This document shows positions 1 to 15,440 of a DNA stretch of 64,000 nucleotides, in pieces. Under the pieces are notes generated by a model, which was not told the origin of the DNA, searched no databases, and worked only from the letters and a program-made list of their open reading frames with translations. The stretch lies in contig CM042544.1 of NCBI GenBank assembly GCA_023630585.1, positions 15,486,756 to 15,550,755 of the forward strand, read 5' to 3'. A program made the position numbers and the translations under genes. The stretch is from Cranoglanis bouderius (lineage: Eukaryota > Chordata > Actinopteri > Siluriformes > Cranoglanididae). The first letter of the stretch is position 1; each line of letters begins with the position of its first letter.

Positions 1-149
1 ATATAAGTGTAATAAGATATGCTGATGTTCCATAAATATTTTTTCCAGTTACACAGAGAAAATCTGATATAACGTAGTGCTTTAGACCATCTAGAGAAAA
101 TACATTGATGGACTATATAGTTAGTGCAGTGGAAAAACACTTTGCAAGT

Positions 150-420
150 ATACAGGGTGTATTGACTAAGGAATAAAACACAACAGGGTGTGCTGTTACA
201 GGAAAATAACTGGTCTGTTACCATCCCAGAGTTGAGTATTTTCCAATAACAGCACATCCCTGTGTTTTATTTCCCTTATACCACATCAATTTGCCAACAA
301 TTACATTTTTAAATTTATTAATGAACAACACATCATACTTTATATCTGTTTATAGTTACTTTTAATGTTGTGGAACATCCTGCTATCACTTACATTATAG
401 CAGCTCCCTCACCAGTTCCT
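150..420 (+). repeat. MITE-like repeat with internal inverted repeat, copy 1
   Basis: The arm GGAATAAAACACAACAGGGT at about 170 is mirrored by an inverted, imperfect copy ending near 280, flanking about 60 bases. The same family, in the other orientation, lies at about 43020-43195 (shared AGGGTGTGCTGTTA and TATAGTTAC..TTTAATGTTGTGGAA). Limits are approximate. Confidence 0.6.
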
Positions 421-554
421 CTCACTTCAAGTTAATGAGAAAAAAAAGTGCAGCTTGCCATGTTGTTGAGAAAAGGCTTCCATCATTAAAAAATTCTCTG
501 TCAGAAAGCGTTACCTCTGACTATTACGAATCACTGACACTCCTTCCTCACAGA

Positions 555-625
555 AGAAAACTTCACTATATCAATAGTGACGTTCTCACAGAAAACTTCA
601 CTATATCAATGATTACATGTTTTTT
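555..625 (+). repeat. Short tandem duplication (about 35 bp unit, two copies)
   Basis: GAAAACTTCACTATATCAAT occurs twice, about 40 bases apart. The surrounding open frame has no recognised similarity and is not called a gene. Confidence 0.6.
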
Positions 626-871
626 AATTAGTTTGTGTGGAGCATCTGCCATACAAGTCCCTGGGTAAGTTTTAATTAAATAAACGATAAAGTATTAGAA
701 TGAGCACATTAATATAAACAGAATTTGAATTTCCAGCCGACACTACTGTCAGAGGCATACTGTTAAAAAAATTAATCAAAACCTTCTGGCAAATCAGGTT
801 CGAGAATTCAACAGTGCTGTGGTATAAGGTGAGTTATTATAGCCCTCCTTCATGCGGCATATTTTTGTTAC

Positions 872-5299
<4,428 letters not shown>

Positions 5300-5846
5300 G
5301 GTCTTGAGGGGGGTCGTCTGATTTCAGTGACTGACAGGATGACAATACAGAGCATGATTCAGAAGAACTACTGAAACATGACACTTGTTTCAGATGGGTA
5401 AGAAATTAAATTATTTTAATATCAAATCCTAACGCTTATTAGTTTAGTTAAGCATCTTTAACCATTAGCTAAATTTAAAAAAATAAAGCAGGTGTGCAAA
5501 CCTGATCTCTTGAAAAACTGTACAAGCTCAAACAAGCAAGGGCAATGCGCTTAGAATTGCTTGAGTTCATACAAATGGAGTCATGAGAAAAAGTACAAAC
5601 ACTAACTCCATCCCTAACCTTAAACTTTGTAACTTTTCATACAAGCTGAGTTGTGCAAATGATTTAGATTTGGAAGTGTGATGCCCTGTTGTAATTTGCA
5701 AGTAAAACATTTTAATTGGTTTCATGCCTTCTTTAGTACTTGTAAAATATCTGTGCATTTGGTAGATAATTAAACATTCATAGGCTAAAGACAAAATCCA
5801 AAGATTTTTTTTAACATTCAAGGTATGCTGGAAGAAAGTAATATAA

Positions 5847-5870
5847 ATACAGAAATAAAACAAATTTCTG

Positions 5871-5948
<78 letters not shown>

Positions 5949-5970
5949 CAGAAATTTGTTTTATTTCTGT
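5847..5970. repeat. Perfect 23-bp inverted repeat flanking (AT)n
   Basis: TACAGAAATAAAACAAATTT plus CTG at 5847-5869 is exactly mirrored at 5948-5970. Between them lie about 35 AT units (5873-5945). The whole can fold into a long hairpin. It lies in the intron between the proposed trpv6 noncoding exon and the start-codon exon. Confidence 0.9.
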
Positions 5971-6137
5971 ATATATATATATATATGTCATGTTAAACCA
6001 TATATCATTAATCATAATCAGAAAATCATTTAAGAACAATATTAAAACAATACATGGAAAATGCCTAACATTACTTTATAAGTAAATAAAGTAAGTAAAA
6101 AAATTATTAAAAAGTAAATACAATTAATATCACTTAC

Positions 6138-6218
6138 CGTCTGGAAAGTTTAAAATTCCACCAAATGACCACTTTTAAAATGAAGAAGAACTCTGATAAA
6201 GTCCACGATTTCCTGTGA
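6138..6218 (-). other. trpv6: Probable noncoding first exon of trpv6 (5' UTR)
   Basis: About 80 bases between the expected start site, 25-30 bases below the TATA box, and a strong donor GTAAGTG at 6137. No ATG opens a long frame here. It would be spliced over about 800 bases of intron to the acceptor near 5331 (pyrimidine-rich, ending CCTGTCAG). The 5' end is approximate. Confidence 0.5.
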
Positions 6219-6243
6219 CAATACACAATGTGTGTCACCTGTA

Positions 6244-6249
6244 TTTATA
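6244..6249 (-). promoter_or_regulatory. TATA box of trpv6
   Basis: On the minus strand the sequence reads CCATATAAATAC, with TATAAA at these positions. It lies about 105 bases upstream of a consensus splice donor (ACG|GTAAGTG at 6138/6137) in the same orientation as trpv6. This suggests a focused promoter with transcription starting near 6215-6222. The assignment rests on sequence only. Confidence 0.55.
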
Positions 6250-6259
6250 TGGGAGGCTG

Positions 6260-7075
6260 TGCTTTAGGTCCAGAGGAGGAGTGACAGAGGAGTAGAGGAA
6301 AAAGATAGAGAAAGGTGAGGGTGTGAGACTAAAGATGAGAAAAACAGCATGAGATTTACAGGTCATTAAGGGGAGGGCAGGTTGGGGAAATTTCTAAACT
6401 AGGCCCTGGAATGTGCCATCATTTTGTCACAACCGAGTCGTCACCACTGAAACTTGATTGGTCACTACCATAGATTTGCTAAAGTGGCTTAGTTCAAACC
6501 TCACAGAATCCTTGTGAACTCATTTAAAAACCTCTGATGACTACGGAGATAAACGTCCTGAGGAAAGTTTAGCTTTAGCAGCCGAGGCGACTTTCTTTCA
6601 GGTTCACGTTTCTTGTGTTTTCTGGGCAGACCTCGTGCGGAGCCCACAAGTCCGGGTGATGTTTAATAATAGTTTTAAACTATTAAATTCTAAAACATGC
6701 CTGTTTTAACCAGGGAAAACTCGAAGATACTTCAGGGCAGTGTAGCGTATCCTGTCGTGCTCAGGCCCGGGTGAGGGGTTTGACCCTGGATTCCAGCTGT
6801 CCGGCTGTAAATGACACACCACACAGGTTTCACATTGTTTTGCACCACGAATTACAGTAACCTAATCACTGTTTATGTTTCCTGCACTTGTTTACGCCCA
6901 AAAGTGTGAATTAGTCTTGAAAACCGTTTGTGTTTTAGAGCTGTCGCTTAGTCTAACATGCCAAACAGCATTAACATGTAGCTATTAAGTAAGAATAACA
7001 AGGAGCAACTTATTTATTCTGTTCATTATTGTGTTCAGATTAAAAATCCCGACCAGGTTTCCAGTTACAACAACA
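6260..7075. other. trpv6 upstream region, no gene recognised
   Basis: Upstream of the trpv6 TATA box. A purine-rich stretch lies at 6270-6330 and a locally CpG-richer stretch at 6540-6780. No coding signal or RNA gene was seen. It may hold promoter or enhancer sequence, but this cannot be shown here. Confidence 0.4.
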
Positions 7076-7079
7076 ATTT

Positions 7080-7305
7080 ACTACCATTAGTAGGCATATA
7101 TAATCTTTACACCTTAATAAATAATTTATGGTACATAATTGTACATTAAGGACAACCTATGTACATTTAAAGCTTTACTCTAAAAGCTAATTAAGGTAAA
7201 AGATACATAGTAAAGTTACAAACCATGTACCCTTATGGTGCCACCCCAGTGATAAGGAGACATACAGTTTGGTACCTTTATTTCTGAGCGTGCATGGCAT
7301 TGCGA
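7080..7305. repeat. Degenerate MITE (GTACC/GGTAC-rich)
   Basis: Contains repeated GTACATTAAGG, CATGTACCCTTATGGTG and TTTGGTACCTTTATTTCTGA, resembling a common fish MITE with GGTAC-containing arms. Boundaries and class are approximate. Confidence 0.35.
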
Positions 7306-8865
7306 TAGAAATGAATATGGCAGACATGGGAGGAGGAACTTGGAGCAGAAATCACTCTTGCAGTGTGGCTTTATCTTTCTCAAACTAAACAACATAAGTT
7401 ATATCCATATATTTCTTCACTATGTGTAAAATGTTCAACAGACATAGGGACAGTATGCTATGATGGCATGCCATAATTTTCATACATGCTACAGTTTAAA
7501 ATGATTGGAAACTTATTTGGACCCTTTAATAATTTTACAGTAGCTTTTAAGGATATCAGTGAAGAACCCAAACATAGTAATAAAAATATCTGAACCAGCA
7601 GCCATTTCCCCTGAGTATGGTATTGGATAGAAAAATGATTTTATAAAACTAGAAATCAGAAACAGTCCCTACATTTGAGATCAGAGCATTGATGAATGTA
7701 TTACATCTAGAACAAATCTGCTACATAAGCTCCAAAAAAGAGGAAACATTTTACAATTTGGGAGTCATTTATTAATCTGGTGGACTGAAATACTGTAAAG
7801 TTATGTGTCACTATTTATGTTGTATTGTCCTGCTGTACACCTAACCCTGTACAATGGATCTTCGCATCTCTTTCCTTCTGTATTTTTCTTGATTTATTTT
7901 TGTAACCACAAACTGTTGAAAAAAAAAAAAAAAACGTTTTAAAAATATCTGACCAGATCTCAGATCTCGGGCATTTGCTTTACTGTAGTAAGTCTACAGT
8001 GTATATATAGGCTAAATGCACATGCCTTTATCTGTGAAATATGAAACAGTGTAGTCAGCAGTTCTGATATTTTCAGACTAGTTAGATGTTATTGTAGTTA
8101 GCCTTAAATGTCAAGATCTGTTCTCAAAAATTATACAGGCTACAAAAGATTTATATTGGCCAATACAGGTGTTAATAGGGTGCTTTTTAAAATCATCAAT
8201 AGAAGACTTGTTGAGGAACAAGAAAGAAAACAAGCCTTAGTTCTAATTATATGTTTAGGCCACTAAGAAAAGTTTTGTTGCTATTTGAAGAAAGGGATCT
8301 GGGAGGATGACCCAAAGATAATGTCTACAGTCGGAGCCTACATCATGTAGCTTTAATGTCCACATGCAACAAAAAGTGTCCTTGTCTGTTAGTCAGTTAT
8401 CAGCTTAAATGATTTGTGTTTGTTGATCCATGAAGGGAGAGATAGACGGCAGGGACGAACGGGCAAATGATGAGTAATAGCGGTCAGCCAACTGCTTTTT
8501 AAAGGATGAGTGAATGTCTTAAGAAGGCACTGTGCAACACTATCTTTAGTACAGGCACTGAATCCAGGTCGACTAGGTGTTTACTAAGGCCTAATGACGT
8601 TTCAGACTAATGTTTTTTTGTGTCCTGCAACACTGCGTGTCCCCTGTATCATTATGGGGCTTTGGTAAAGGGTGGCCTTTTCACCTTGTTTTTATAACCT
8701 CTTCATCTGCGTGGTGCTCATGTTTTGAGAGGTTGCACAAAATGAAGCAGAATACAATTTAAACAAAAAGCTGATGAAGTAGCTGAAAGTGACGGAACTG
8801 CTGCAAGGCTAGGTTTTTACCAACTAATCAGAAACATGTGTAATTATATGATATTACAGTCTGTA
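7306..8865. other. Intergenic stretch, nothing recognised
   Basis: AT-rich unique-looking sequence between trpv6 and ephb6. It has a 15-base poly-A at about 7920 but no open frame with domain similarity, no tRNA-like motif and no clear repeat. Confidence 0.5.
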
Positions 8866-8945
8866 CTAGTGACCTGAAGGTTGTGAGTTCAAATCCCAGG
8901 ACTGCTGAAGAGCTACTGTTGGGCCATTTAGCAAAGTTAATCCTC
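8866..8945 (+). repeat. tRNA-SINE fragment
   Basis: Reads CCTGAAGGTTGTGAGTTCAA ATCCCAG (B-box-like) followed by CTACTGTTGGGCC and CAAAGTTAATCCTCAA. This matches the internal part of the SINE at 15124-15440. The A box is missing. Confidence 0.6.
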
Positions 8946-9027
8946 AATAACTGCTCAACCATTTGCTGGGATTGGATTCTGCTTTGGAAGATTTATAACA
9001 TTTAGAGGTCATTGCAGAGTAAGGGTG

Positions 9028-9362
9028 GTATGGTGACTTAGTGGTTAGCACATTTGCCTTGCACCTCCGGGCTTGGAGGTTTGATTCCTGCCTCCACCCT
9101 GTGTGCATGGAGTTTGCATGTTCTCCCCTTGCTTCAGGGGTTTCCTCTTGGTACCCTGGTTTCCTTCCCCAGTCCAAAGACATGCGTTGTAGGCTGATTG
9201 GCATTTCCAAATTGTCCATAGTGTGTGATTATGCCCTGTGATGGGTTGGCACCACCTCCAGGGTGTCCCTTACCTTGAGCCCCGAGTCCCCTGGGATAAA
9301 CTCCAGACTCCCCTCAACCCTGTGTAGGATAAGCGGCACAGAAATGGATGGATGGATGCAGA
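9028..9362 (+). repeat. tRNA-related SINE-like repeat ending in (ATGG)n, copy 1
   Basis: Starts GGTGGTATGGTGACTTAGTG with an A-box-like core and a B-box-like GGTTTGATTCC, then GGAGTTTGCATGTTCTCCCC, CAGTCCAAAGACATGC and a GATGGATGGATG tail. This is an abundant fish repeat. Copies on the other strand lie at 41770-42035 and 46640-46835. Confidence 0.75.
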
Positions 9363-9379
9363 GCAAAGGTGTCATGTCA

Positions 9380-9725
9380 ACACCAGAATCGGCATCAAAC
9401 TACAACTCCCAGACGACAGAGTGGCCTATATGCATGGCCACCAAGGACTACAACACCCAATCATCACAAGTCTCTCACATTCACGCTTACCCAAAGTCTG
9501 ATTGCACTACACCTGGTCTCAATTATACACTATCACAACCATACTATTAAGGACTCTCAGTTCACACATTAATTGCAAAGTTTCAGTGTTCAGTGTTCTC
9601 ATACCTGTCGATACCAAGCCTTTGTATTTTGCCACATTGCTATTCTGGTTTTGATCCTTGTTCTGGTTTTCTGGTTTTTGATTCTTGCCTCGCCTCATTT
9701 GTGTTGTTTACATTTTTTTTAATTA
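9380..9725 (+). repeat. Degenerate repeat, possibly LTR-like
   Basis: Begins ACTACAACTCCCAG and includes TTAAGGACTCTCAGTTCACA and CTTGCCTCGCCTCATTTGTG, wording common to fish retroelement LTR-like repeats. No terminal repeats or coding part seen. Confidence 0.3.
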
Positions 9726-10054
9726 AGTATTGCATATAATTAAATTATGATGATCACTAAATCCAAGTTAGATTTAGTATTTAGCAATAGAACACTACTA
9801 ACTTATAATTTAGTACTATAATCACTATCCAACATGGGCTCAGGCTTGCAAGTTCATGAGACTCAATTCATATAAAAGATCAGAAAGATTATGGTCAGTG
9901 TTAGGGGGCAAGTAAGGGTCCTACGTTCATGACTCCATTCATATAAAATCCAACAATAGTGCTCTCAGTCATTCAAATTCTTTAAAATTTTGCACAAGAT
10001 TAGATTCAGATATCTGCTGATTAAATCACATAGCTACATCTATATCTGACTTCC

Positions 10055-10290
10055 TGTCAGCTCAGACAAGTCTGGTCATTCTCTTCTGATCTCTCTCATC
10101 AACAAGGTGTTTCAGCCTGCAGACCCTCTGCACACAGGATGTTTTTTGTTTTTCAAACCAATCTCTGTAAACTCTAGAGACTGTTTGAAATTCCCAGGAG
10201 ATCAGCGGTTTCTGAAATACTCTGGCACAACCATGCCACAATTACTGAATATGCAGCTGTACAGGTACATAAAGTGGACAGTGTATATAA
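10055..10290 (+). repeat. Fragment of fish DNA-transposon repeat family X (internal part)
   Basis: Contains GGTCATTCTCTTCTGATCTC, ATCAACAAGGTGTTT, AGATCAGCGGTTTCTGAAAT and ends AAGTGGACAGTGTATA. It matches the interior and end of the family seen at 28313-28778 and 58675-58925. Confidence 0.6.
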
Positions 10291-10819
10291 AGTAAGTAAT
10301 AATTACTTTACTACATAATACTAACCAAGGCTCAATATATAGATATAATTGTGCTGCCTATAAGAAGTATCAATTATGTAATAATAATTAAATGAAAACT
10401 GTACATGCCATTAATATTTTACATTAATAGTATCTGACATAGATAAATAATAAGGAATATTCCAGCATTGACCTAGATATACATTTATAGGGCATAAATT
10501 AATATAAATGATCTTTTTTGCAGCCTTGTAGCACATAGTGGCAAAATAAATACATTTCAAATTGCTGTTTGTGTTTTTCACCCGTATAGTAGATTAAGAT
10601 CTTATGCTGTATACAGATCAGATCTCTCAATCTAGAGCTGACTAAGACTGAAGAGGAGCTATCTGCTGACCAGCAGTGTTTTATGGGAACAGGACAGTAC
10701 ATGACAGTAGCAAGAATGTTGGATTATGAGAAGGCCTGTACCTGGTGGCTAGTAAATAAAGCATAAATAATTAAAGGTTTGTTGCTATTTTTAAATTTTC
10801 ATATAGTGAGTTCAACAAA

Positions 10820-10825
<6 letters not shown>

Positions 10826-10857
<32 letters not shown>
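10826..10857. repeat. Poly-T tract
   Basis: About 30 consecutive T. It may be the tail of a minus-strand retroposon, but no body was recognised next to it. Confidence 0.9.
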
Positions 10858-10977
10858 GAATTTCATATGAATGCATATTTTTATTTCCAGTATACTACAG
10901 GCAGATTTTGAGTTAGGTCAGCTAAAATATTTACATAAAGAAGGAGGAGATAATCTTTTATAAACCGAAGAGGAATA

Positions 10978-11090
<113 letters not shown>

Positions 11091-11278
11091 ATAATATATA
11101 CATTTATATATACATACATACATTTATTTATACCATTGTTTTATATAAAACATTATTTTATTTATTTATTCAATTATTATTATTATTATTATTTTATTTA
11201 TTTATTTATTTATTTTTACAAATTACAATAGTGTAATATTGGTGAACAGTAACAAACTTAGGTGCTCCTGTGAAAACA

Positions 11279-11279
11279 A

Positions 11280-11353
<74 letters not shown>
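11279..11353. repeat. Compound (CT)n(CA)n microsatellite
   Basis: About 9 CT units followed directly by about 28 CA units. Confidence 0.97.
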
Positions 11354-11356
<3 letters not shown>

Positions 11357-11359
11357 ACA

Positions 11360-12190
11360 CAAGTGTTCACAAAAAGCATTTTCCCCTTTTCTTTCATTGA
11401 ACTAAAAGTCCCATGAACTAAAAAAATACATGTTGGCTTGTTTGACATGTACAATGTTACAGTGTGATGTTACATGTAGAATAAAGCAAGTGAATAAAGC
11501 AGGTTGTGACTTCAGTAATATACAAATATGGGGTGATTTGGACAGAGAATTGGCTCTGGGAGCTCACCCTAATGATCATATGCTTCTAGTACAATTGAAA
11601 ATGTGTCTCCATTAAAAGGGCCTGGGACGTGTTTGTGGTTTGGGTGAGCTCTGGGACACACAGCTATATATTCTGAGACAACAAAGCTTAATGCTCTTTA
11701 ATGCATTCATGATACTTACTTAAAATGTGCTGAGAAGCCTTAACTATCTGAAGCGCTAATGAGGAACCCTTTTTAGAAGAGTGTCACTTAGACTGTTTGA
11801 GCTTTTTAGGACAGTACTGGTGTACAGACATAAATTAAAGGATTAATATGAGCTCTAGAAGGAAAATTCTCTCAGTTTACTAACTTGCAGAAATCCTATT
11901 TGAACTAATCTCCTATGGTTCTGTAGGCCTTTGCATACAGTATATGATAAAAGAATTATGTTAGTGGAAGAGCTACCTGTAAATTATAGTCACTGTGTCA
12001 TCACAAAATATTCTGCATCAACAGTTATTATTTTTTTTCTGGCACCCTGCATCAAGTTATGCTTCTGCTGAACTGATGAGTGTGCACTTTACATCAGTAA
12101 GCTAAGGGTCATCGACTTGGACCTTGTGGATTTGTGGACCTCAACCATGAGCACAAGGGTTTGAATCTGAAACTCTGCATCAGTGACTCT
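11360..12190. other. Intergenic stretch, nothing recognised
   Basis: Unique-looking AT-rich sequence. The short open frame at 11430-11615 has no family similarity and ends in unrelated sequence. No repeat family recognised. Confidence 0.45.
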
Positions 12191-12224
12191 TTAGGGCACA
12201 TATTCATCCATATCTAGGTATATT

Positions 12225-12890
12225 ATTTACATCTGGACCAGCATACATTGCATGCAACTGATATATATTTATCAGTTGCATGCAATAAATGCTGGTCAGT
12301 ATAAAAGTCTGAGATATCTTTTTCATTTAAAATTGGAAATAAACAGAAGGTTTTTTTTTTTTTTGTTTTTTTAAAAAAAAATAATTTTTAAATATTTAAA
12401 ACAAAGAAAGTAAATGTTCAATATCTTGAATATTTAATATTCAAGATTATGCACTATTTCTTGGTCCCTACATAATTGTGAGCAAATTTATGATTATGTT
12501 AATGTTAACTATTAATGTTATGATATTAATTCCATGTTAACTGCTTCATACAAAAGGTCAGATTTTCCTCATGCCTAATCTCTTCTATTGAAGCATGTGT
12601 TCACTCTGATGGATTTGATCTAAAATGGATCTTAAGATTTTGCACAAACCTGTGGAGTCCATGCCCGCTCGAGGTCACACTGTCATTAAAGCAAAAATGG
12701 GACGTACCAAATACTAAGAAACTCTGAAATTCATGTAAATATTTAAAATAGAGTCTCCTTTTCACTCAGTTTGTTGTCAATAATATAGAAGCATTTTCAC
12801 TAGTGCTCTCAGACCTTTGGACCCTACTGCATATATTTATGTGGATAGCTGCATGCAAAATATGCTGGTCCAGATGTAAATAATCTGAAG
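12225..12890 (+). mobile_element. Tc1-like transposon remnant with nested palindromes
   Basis: TATTTACATCTGGACCAGCA at 12228 recurs inverted at about 12867-12886, giving terminal inverted repeats. The left end also forms a hairpin by itself (12240-12296). Inside, at about 12628-12716 on the plus strand, is the C-terminus of a Tc1 transposase: LHKPVESMPARGHTVIKAKM then GRTKY and stop. The rest of the transposase is deleted. Confidence 0.8.
12628..12716 (+). pseudogene. Tc1 transposase C-terminal fragment
   Basis: Encodes DLKILHKPVESMPARGHTVI KAKMGRTKY and stop, the typical tail of fish Tc1 transposases (ESMPAR..VIKAKGG). No catalytic residues remain. Confidence 0.75.
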
Positions 12891-13307
12891 AAATAAAGAA
12901 ATTACTCTAGGAAAGTTTTTATACAACACCAATTCCAAAAGGGACACTGTGTAAAACAGAATGCAATGATTTGCAAATCTCATAAACCCATATTTTATTC
13001 ACAATAGAACATAGAAAACATATCAAATGTTTAAGCTGAGGAAATGTACTATTTTAAGAAAAAAACAAGGTAATTTTGAATTTGATGGCCGCAACACATC
13101 TCAGAAAAGTTGTGATGGGGCAACAAAAGGCTGGAAAAGTAAGTGTTACTAAATAGGAACAGCTGGAGGAACATTTTGCAACTAATTAGTTTAATTGGCA
13201 ACAGGTCAGTAACATGATTGGGTATAAAAAGTGTATCTTAGAGAGGCAGAGTCTCTCAGAAGTAAAGATGGGATGGAATCTGGATGTTGCTCTAAAACCT
13301 GTATATA

Positions 13308-14881
13308 CAGTGGGTATTGAAAAGAATCACCCCCCTTTAAAATAATCACATTTTGTTGCTTTTCAGCCTGAAATGAAGACGGACACAGTTTTTGTTTTAT
13401 GCTGTATTTACTCAGTGCAACTTATAACATCCAAGTGAAAGATATAACACCAACATGTCAGAAAAAAACAAAAAAAACAAACAAAAAACAAAAAAACAAA
13501 AAACAGAATCACTGAGTTGGAAAAAGGATCACCCCGTTGCTTTATTTTTTAAATTTAATTACAGCCTTTAGTCTGTTGGGATATGTCTCTACTAACTTTG
13601 CACATCTAGACTTTGCAACATTTGCCCACTCTTCTTTGCATAACTGCTCAAGTTAAGATAAATTTGATGGTGACTGTTTGTGGACTGCAGTCTTCAAGTC
13701 ATTAAACAGATTTTCAATGGGGGTTAAGTCTGGGTTCTGACTAGGCCATGCAAGGACATTCACCTTTTTCTCCTTCAACCACTGTGTGGCCAGTTTTGCT
13801 GTGTACTTTGGGTCATTGTCATGTTGTAAGGTAAACCTTCTTCCCATTGACAACTTTCTGGCAGAGGGCAGCAGATTTTCTTCAAGAATTTGACGGTATT
13901 TTGTCCCATCCATTTTCCTTCTTGACAAGTGCTCCAGTCCCTGCTGCAGAGAAACACCCCCATAACAGGATATTACCACCTCCATGCTTTACTGTAGGAA
14001 TGGTGTTATTTGGATGGTGAGCTGTATTGGATTTCCACCAGACATATCGTTTGGTGTTGAGGCCAAATAATTCAATTTTAGTCTCATCTGACCATAACAC
14101 CTTTTCCATGTGGCCTCAGAATGTTCAAGGTGCGTTCATGTGGCCTTTCTTGAGGAGTGGGTTTTTTCTTGCAACAATTTTTTTTCTTTGTGATATTGTT
14201 GTCACATGCACACAATGACCACTCTTTGTCATAAATTCCTGCAACTGCTTCAGAGTTGCTGTAGGCCTCTTGGTAGCCTCTCTGACCAGTTTCCTCCTGG
14301 CTCTTTCATCCAGTTTGGAGTGACGTCCTGATCCAGGGAGGGTCTGTGTTGTACCAAATACCTTCCATTTCTTAATAATAGATTTCACTGTGCTTCTAGG
14401 CATTGATAAATCCTTTGAATTTTTTTGTACCCATCTCCTGACTTGCCTGTCCACAACTTTATCCCGGAGATCTTTTGACAGTGCCTTTCCACCCATAGTT
14501 GATTGTTTGCTTCAGATGCACTACAAAATGCTTCAGGAAAGCTCTTTTCATGCTGAGCTAATAAAAATGACCACAGCTGATCACAGTTGAAAGTCAAATG
14601 ACTTTGTGTGCCATTGAGAAGGTGATTAGCTACACCTGATTGAGTTTACAAGTAATTTTTAGGAAGGGTGTGATCCTTTTTACAACTCAGTGATTCTGTT
14701 TTTTTTTATTAAAAAAAATAAAAAATTCTGCCATGGTGTTATATCTTTCACTTGGATGTTATAAGTTGCACTGAGCAAATACAGCTGGATAAAACAAAAC
14801 TGTGTCCGTTTTCATTTCAGGCAGAAAAGCAACAAAATGTGATTATTTTAAAGGGGGGGTGATTCTTTTCTATACCCACTG
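13308..14881 (-). mobile_element. Tc1-like transposon C, full length, nested
   Basis: Flanked by TA on both sides (13306-13307, 14882-14883). Ends are CAGTGGGTATTGAAAAGAAT and its inverted match; the inverted repeats extend roughly 190 bases. The 1.57-kb length is right for a complete element. The transposase on the minus strand is interrupted by stops near 14110-14127 and by a frameshift near 13900-13985, so it is inactive. Confidence 0.95.
13653..14496 (-). pseudogene. Tc1 transposase pseudogene of element C
   Basis: Starts MGGKALSKDLRDKVVDRQV with a helix-turn-helix region, continues with VLWSDETKIELFG (first Asp), QHDNDPKYTAKLA (second Asp) and QNPDLTPIENLFND with the DD34E glutamate. 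In-frame stops lie between the first two parts, and the third part is in another frame. Confidence 0.92.
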
Positions 14882-15123
14882 TACCTTTCAGCATTGATGG
14901 TACCTTTCCAGATGTGCAAGCTGCCCATTCCATAGGCACTAATGCTCCCCCATACCATCAGAGATGCAGGATTTTGAACTGAGGGCTGATAAAAAGCTGG
15001 ATGGTCCCTATCCTCTTTAGTCCAGAGTAAGGGTGGTAATAAATCTTCCAGAAAGCAAACCAGAGACTATTTTTGTTGAGAAAGTTCCGAGAATTTGATG
15101 TCAGCAGGAGTACTTTCTCCTCT

Positions 15124-15440
15124 TTAGCGGTGGTAGTTCAGTGGTTAAGAAGTTGGGCTACTGATCGGAAGGTCGTGAGTTAAAATCCCAGCACCACCAA
15201 GCTGCCACTGTTGGGCACTTGAGCAAGGCCCTTAATCCTCAACTGCTCCCCGGGCGCCACAGCAAAAATGGCTGCCCACTGCTCTGGGTGTGTTCACGGT
15301 TTGTAGTGAGTGTGTGTTCACTATTCACAACTCCTAATGTGTGTGCACTAACTTGGATGGGTTAAATGCAGAGGACAAATTCCAAGTATGGGTTACCATA
15401 CATTGGCCTTCACGTCACTTTCACTTTCACTTTTCACTTT
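15124..15440 (+). repeat. tRNA-derived SINE, nearly complete
   Basis: A-box-like GGTAGTTCAGTGGTTAAG and B-box-like GGTCGTGAGTTAAAATCCC are spaced as in a tRNA, followed by CAAGCTGCCACTGTTGGGCA and a tail of TCACTTTCACTTTTCACTTT. Flanking CTTTAG at both ends is a likely target duplication. It lies within Tc1-like element B. Confidence 0.85.

Noticed and set aside
435..668. 77-codon plus-strand frame near the left edge as a possible gene
   Set aside because: It spans a short tandem duplication beside a MITE-like repeat and has no recognised similarity or splice context.
9348..9572. Plus-strand frame rich in Thr and Gln after the SINE-like repeat
   Set aside because: It reads through a degenerate repeat and has no family similarity.
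15124..15200. A true tRNA gene
   Set aside because: The A and B boxes are followed by a SINE body and tail with target duplications, and the cloverleaf is not complete; it is a SINE head.
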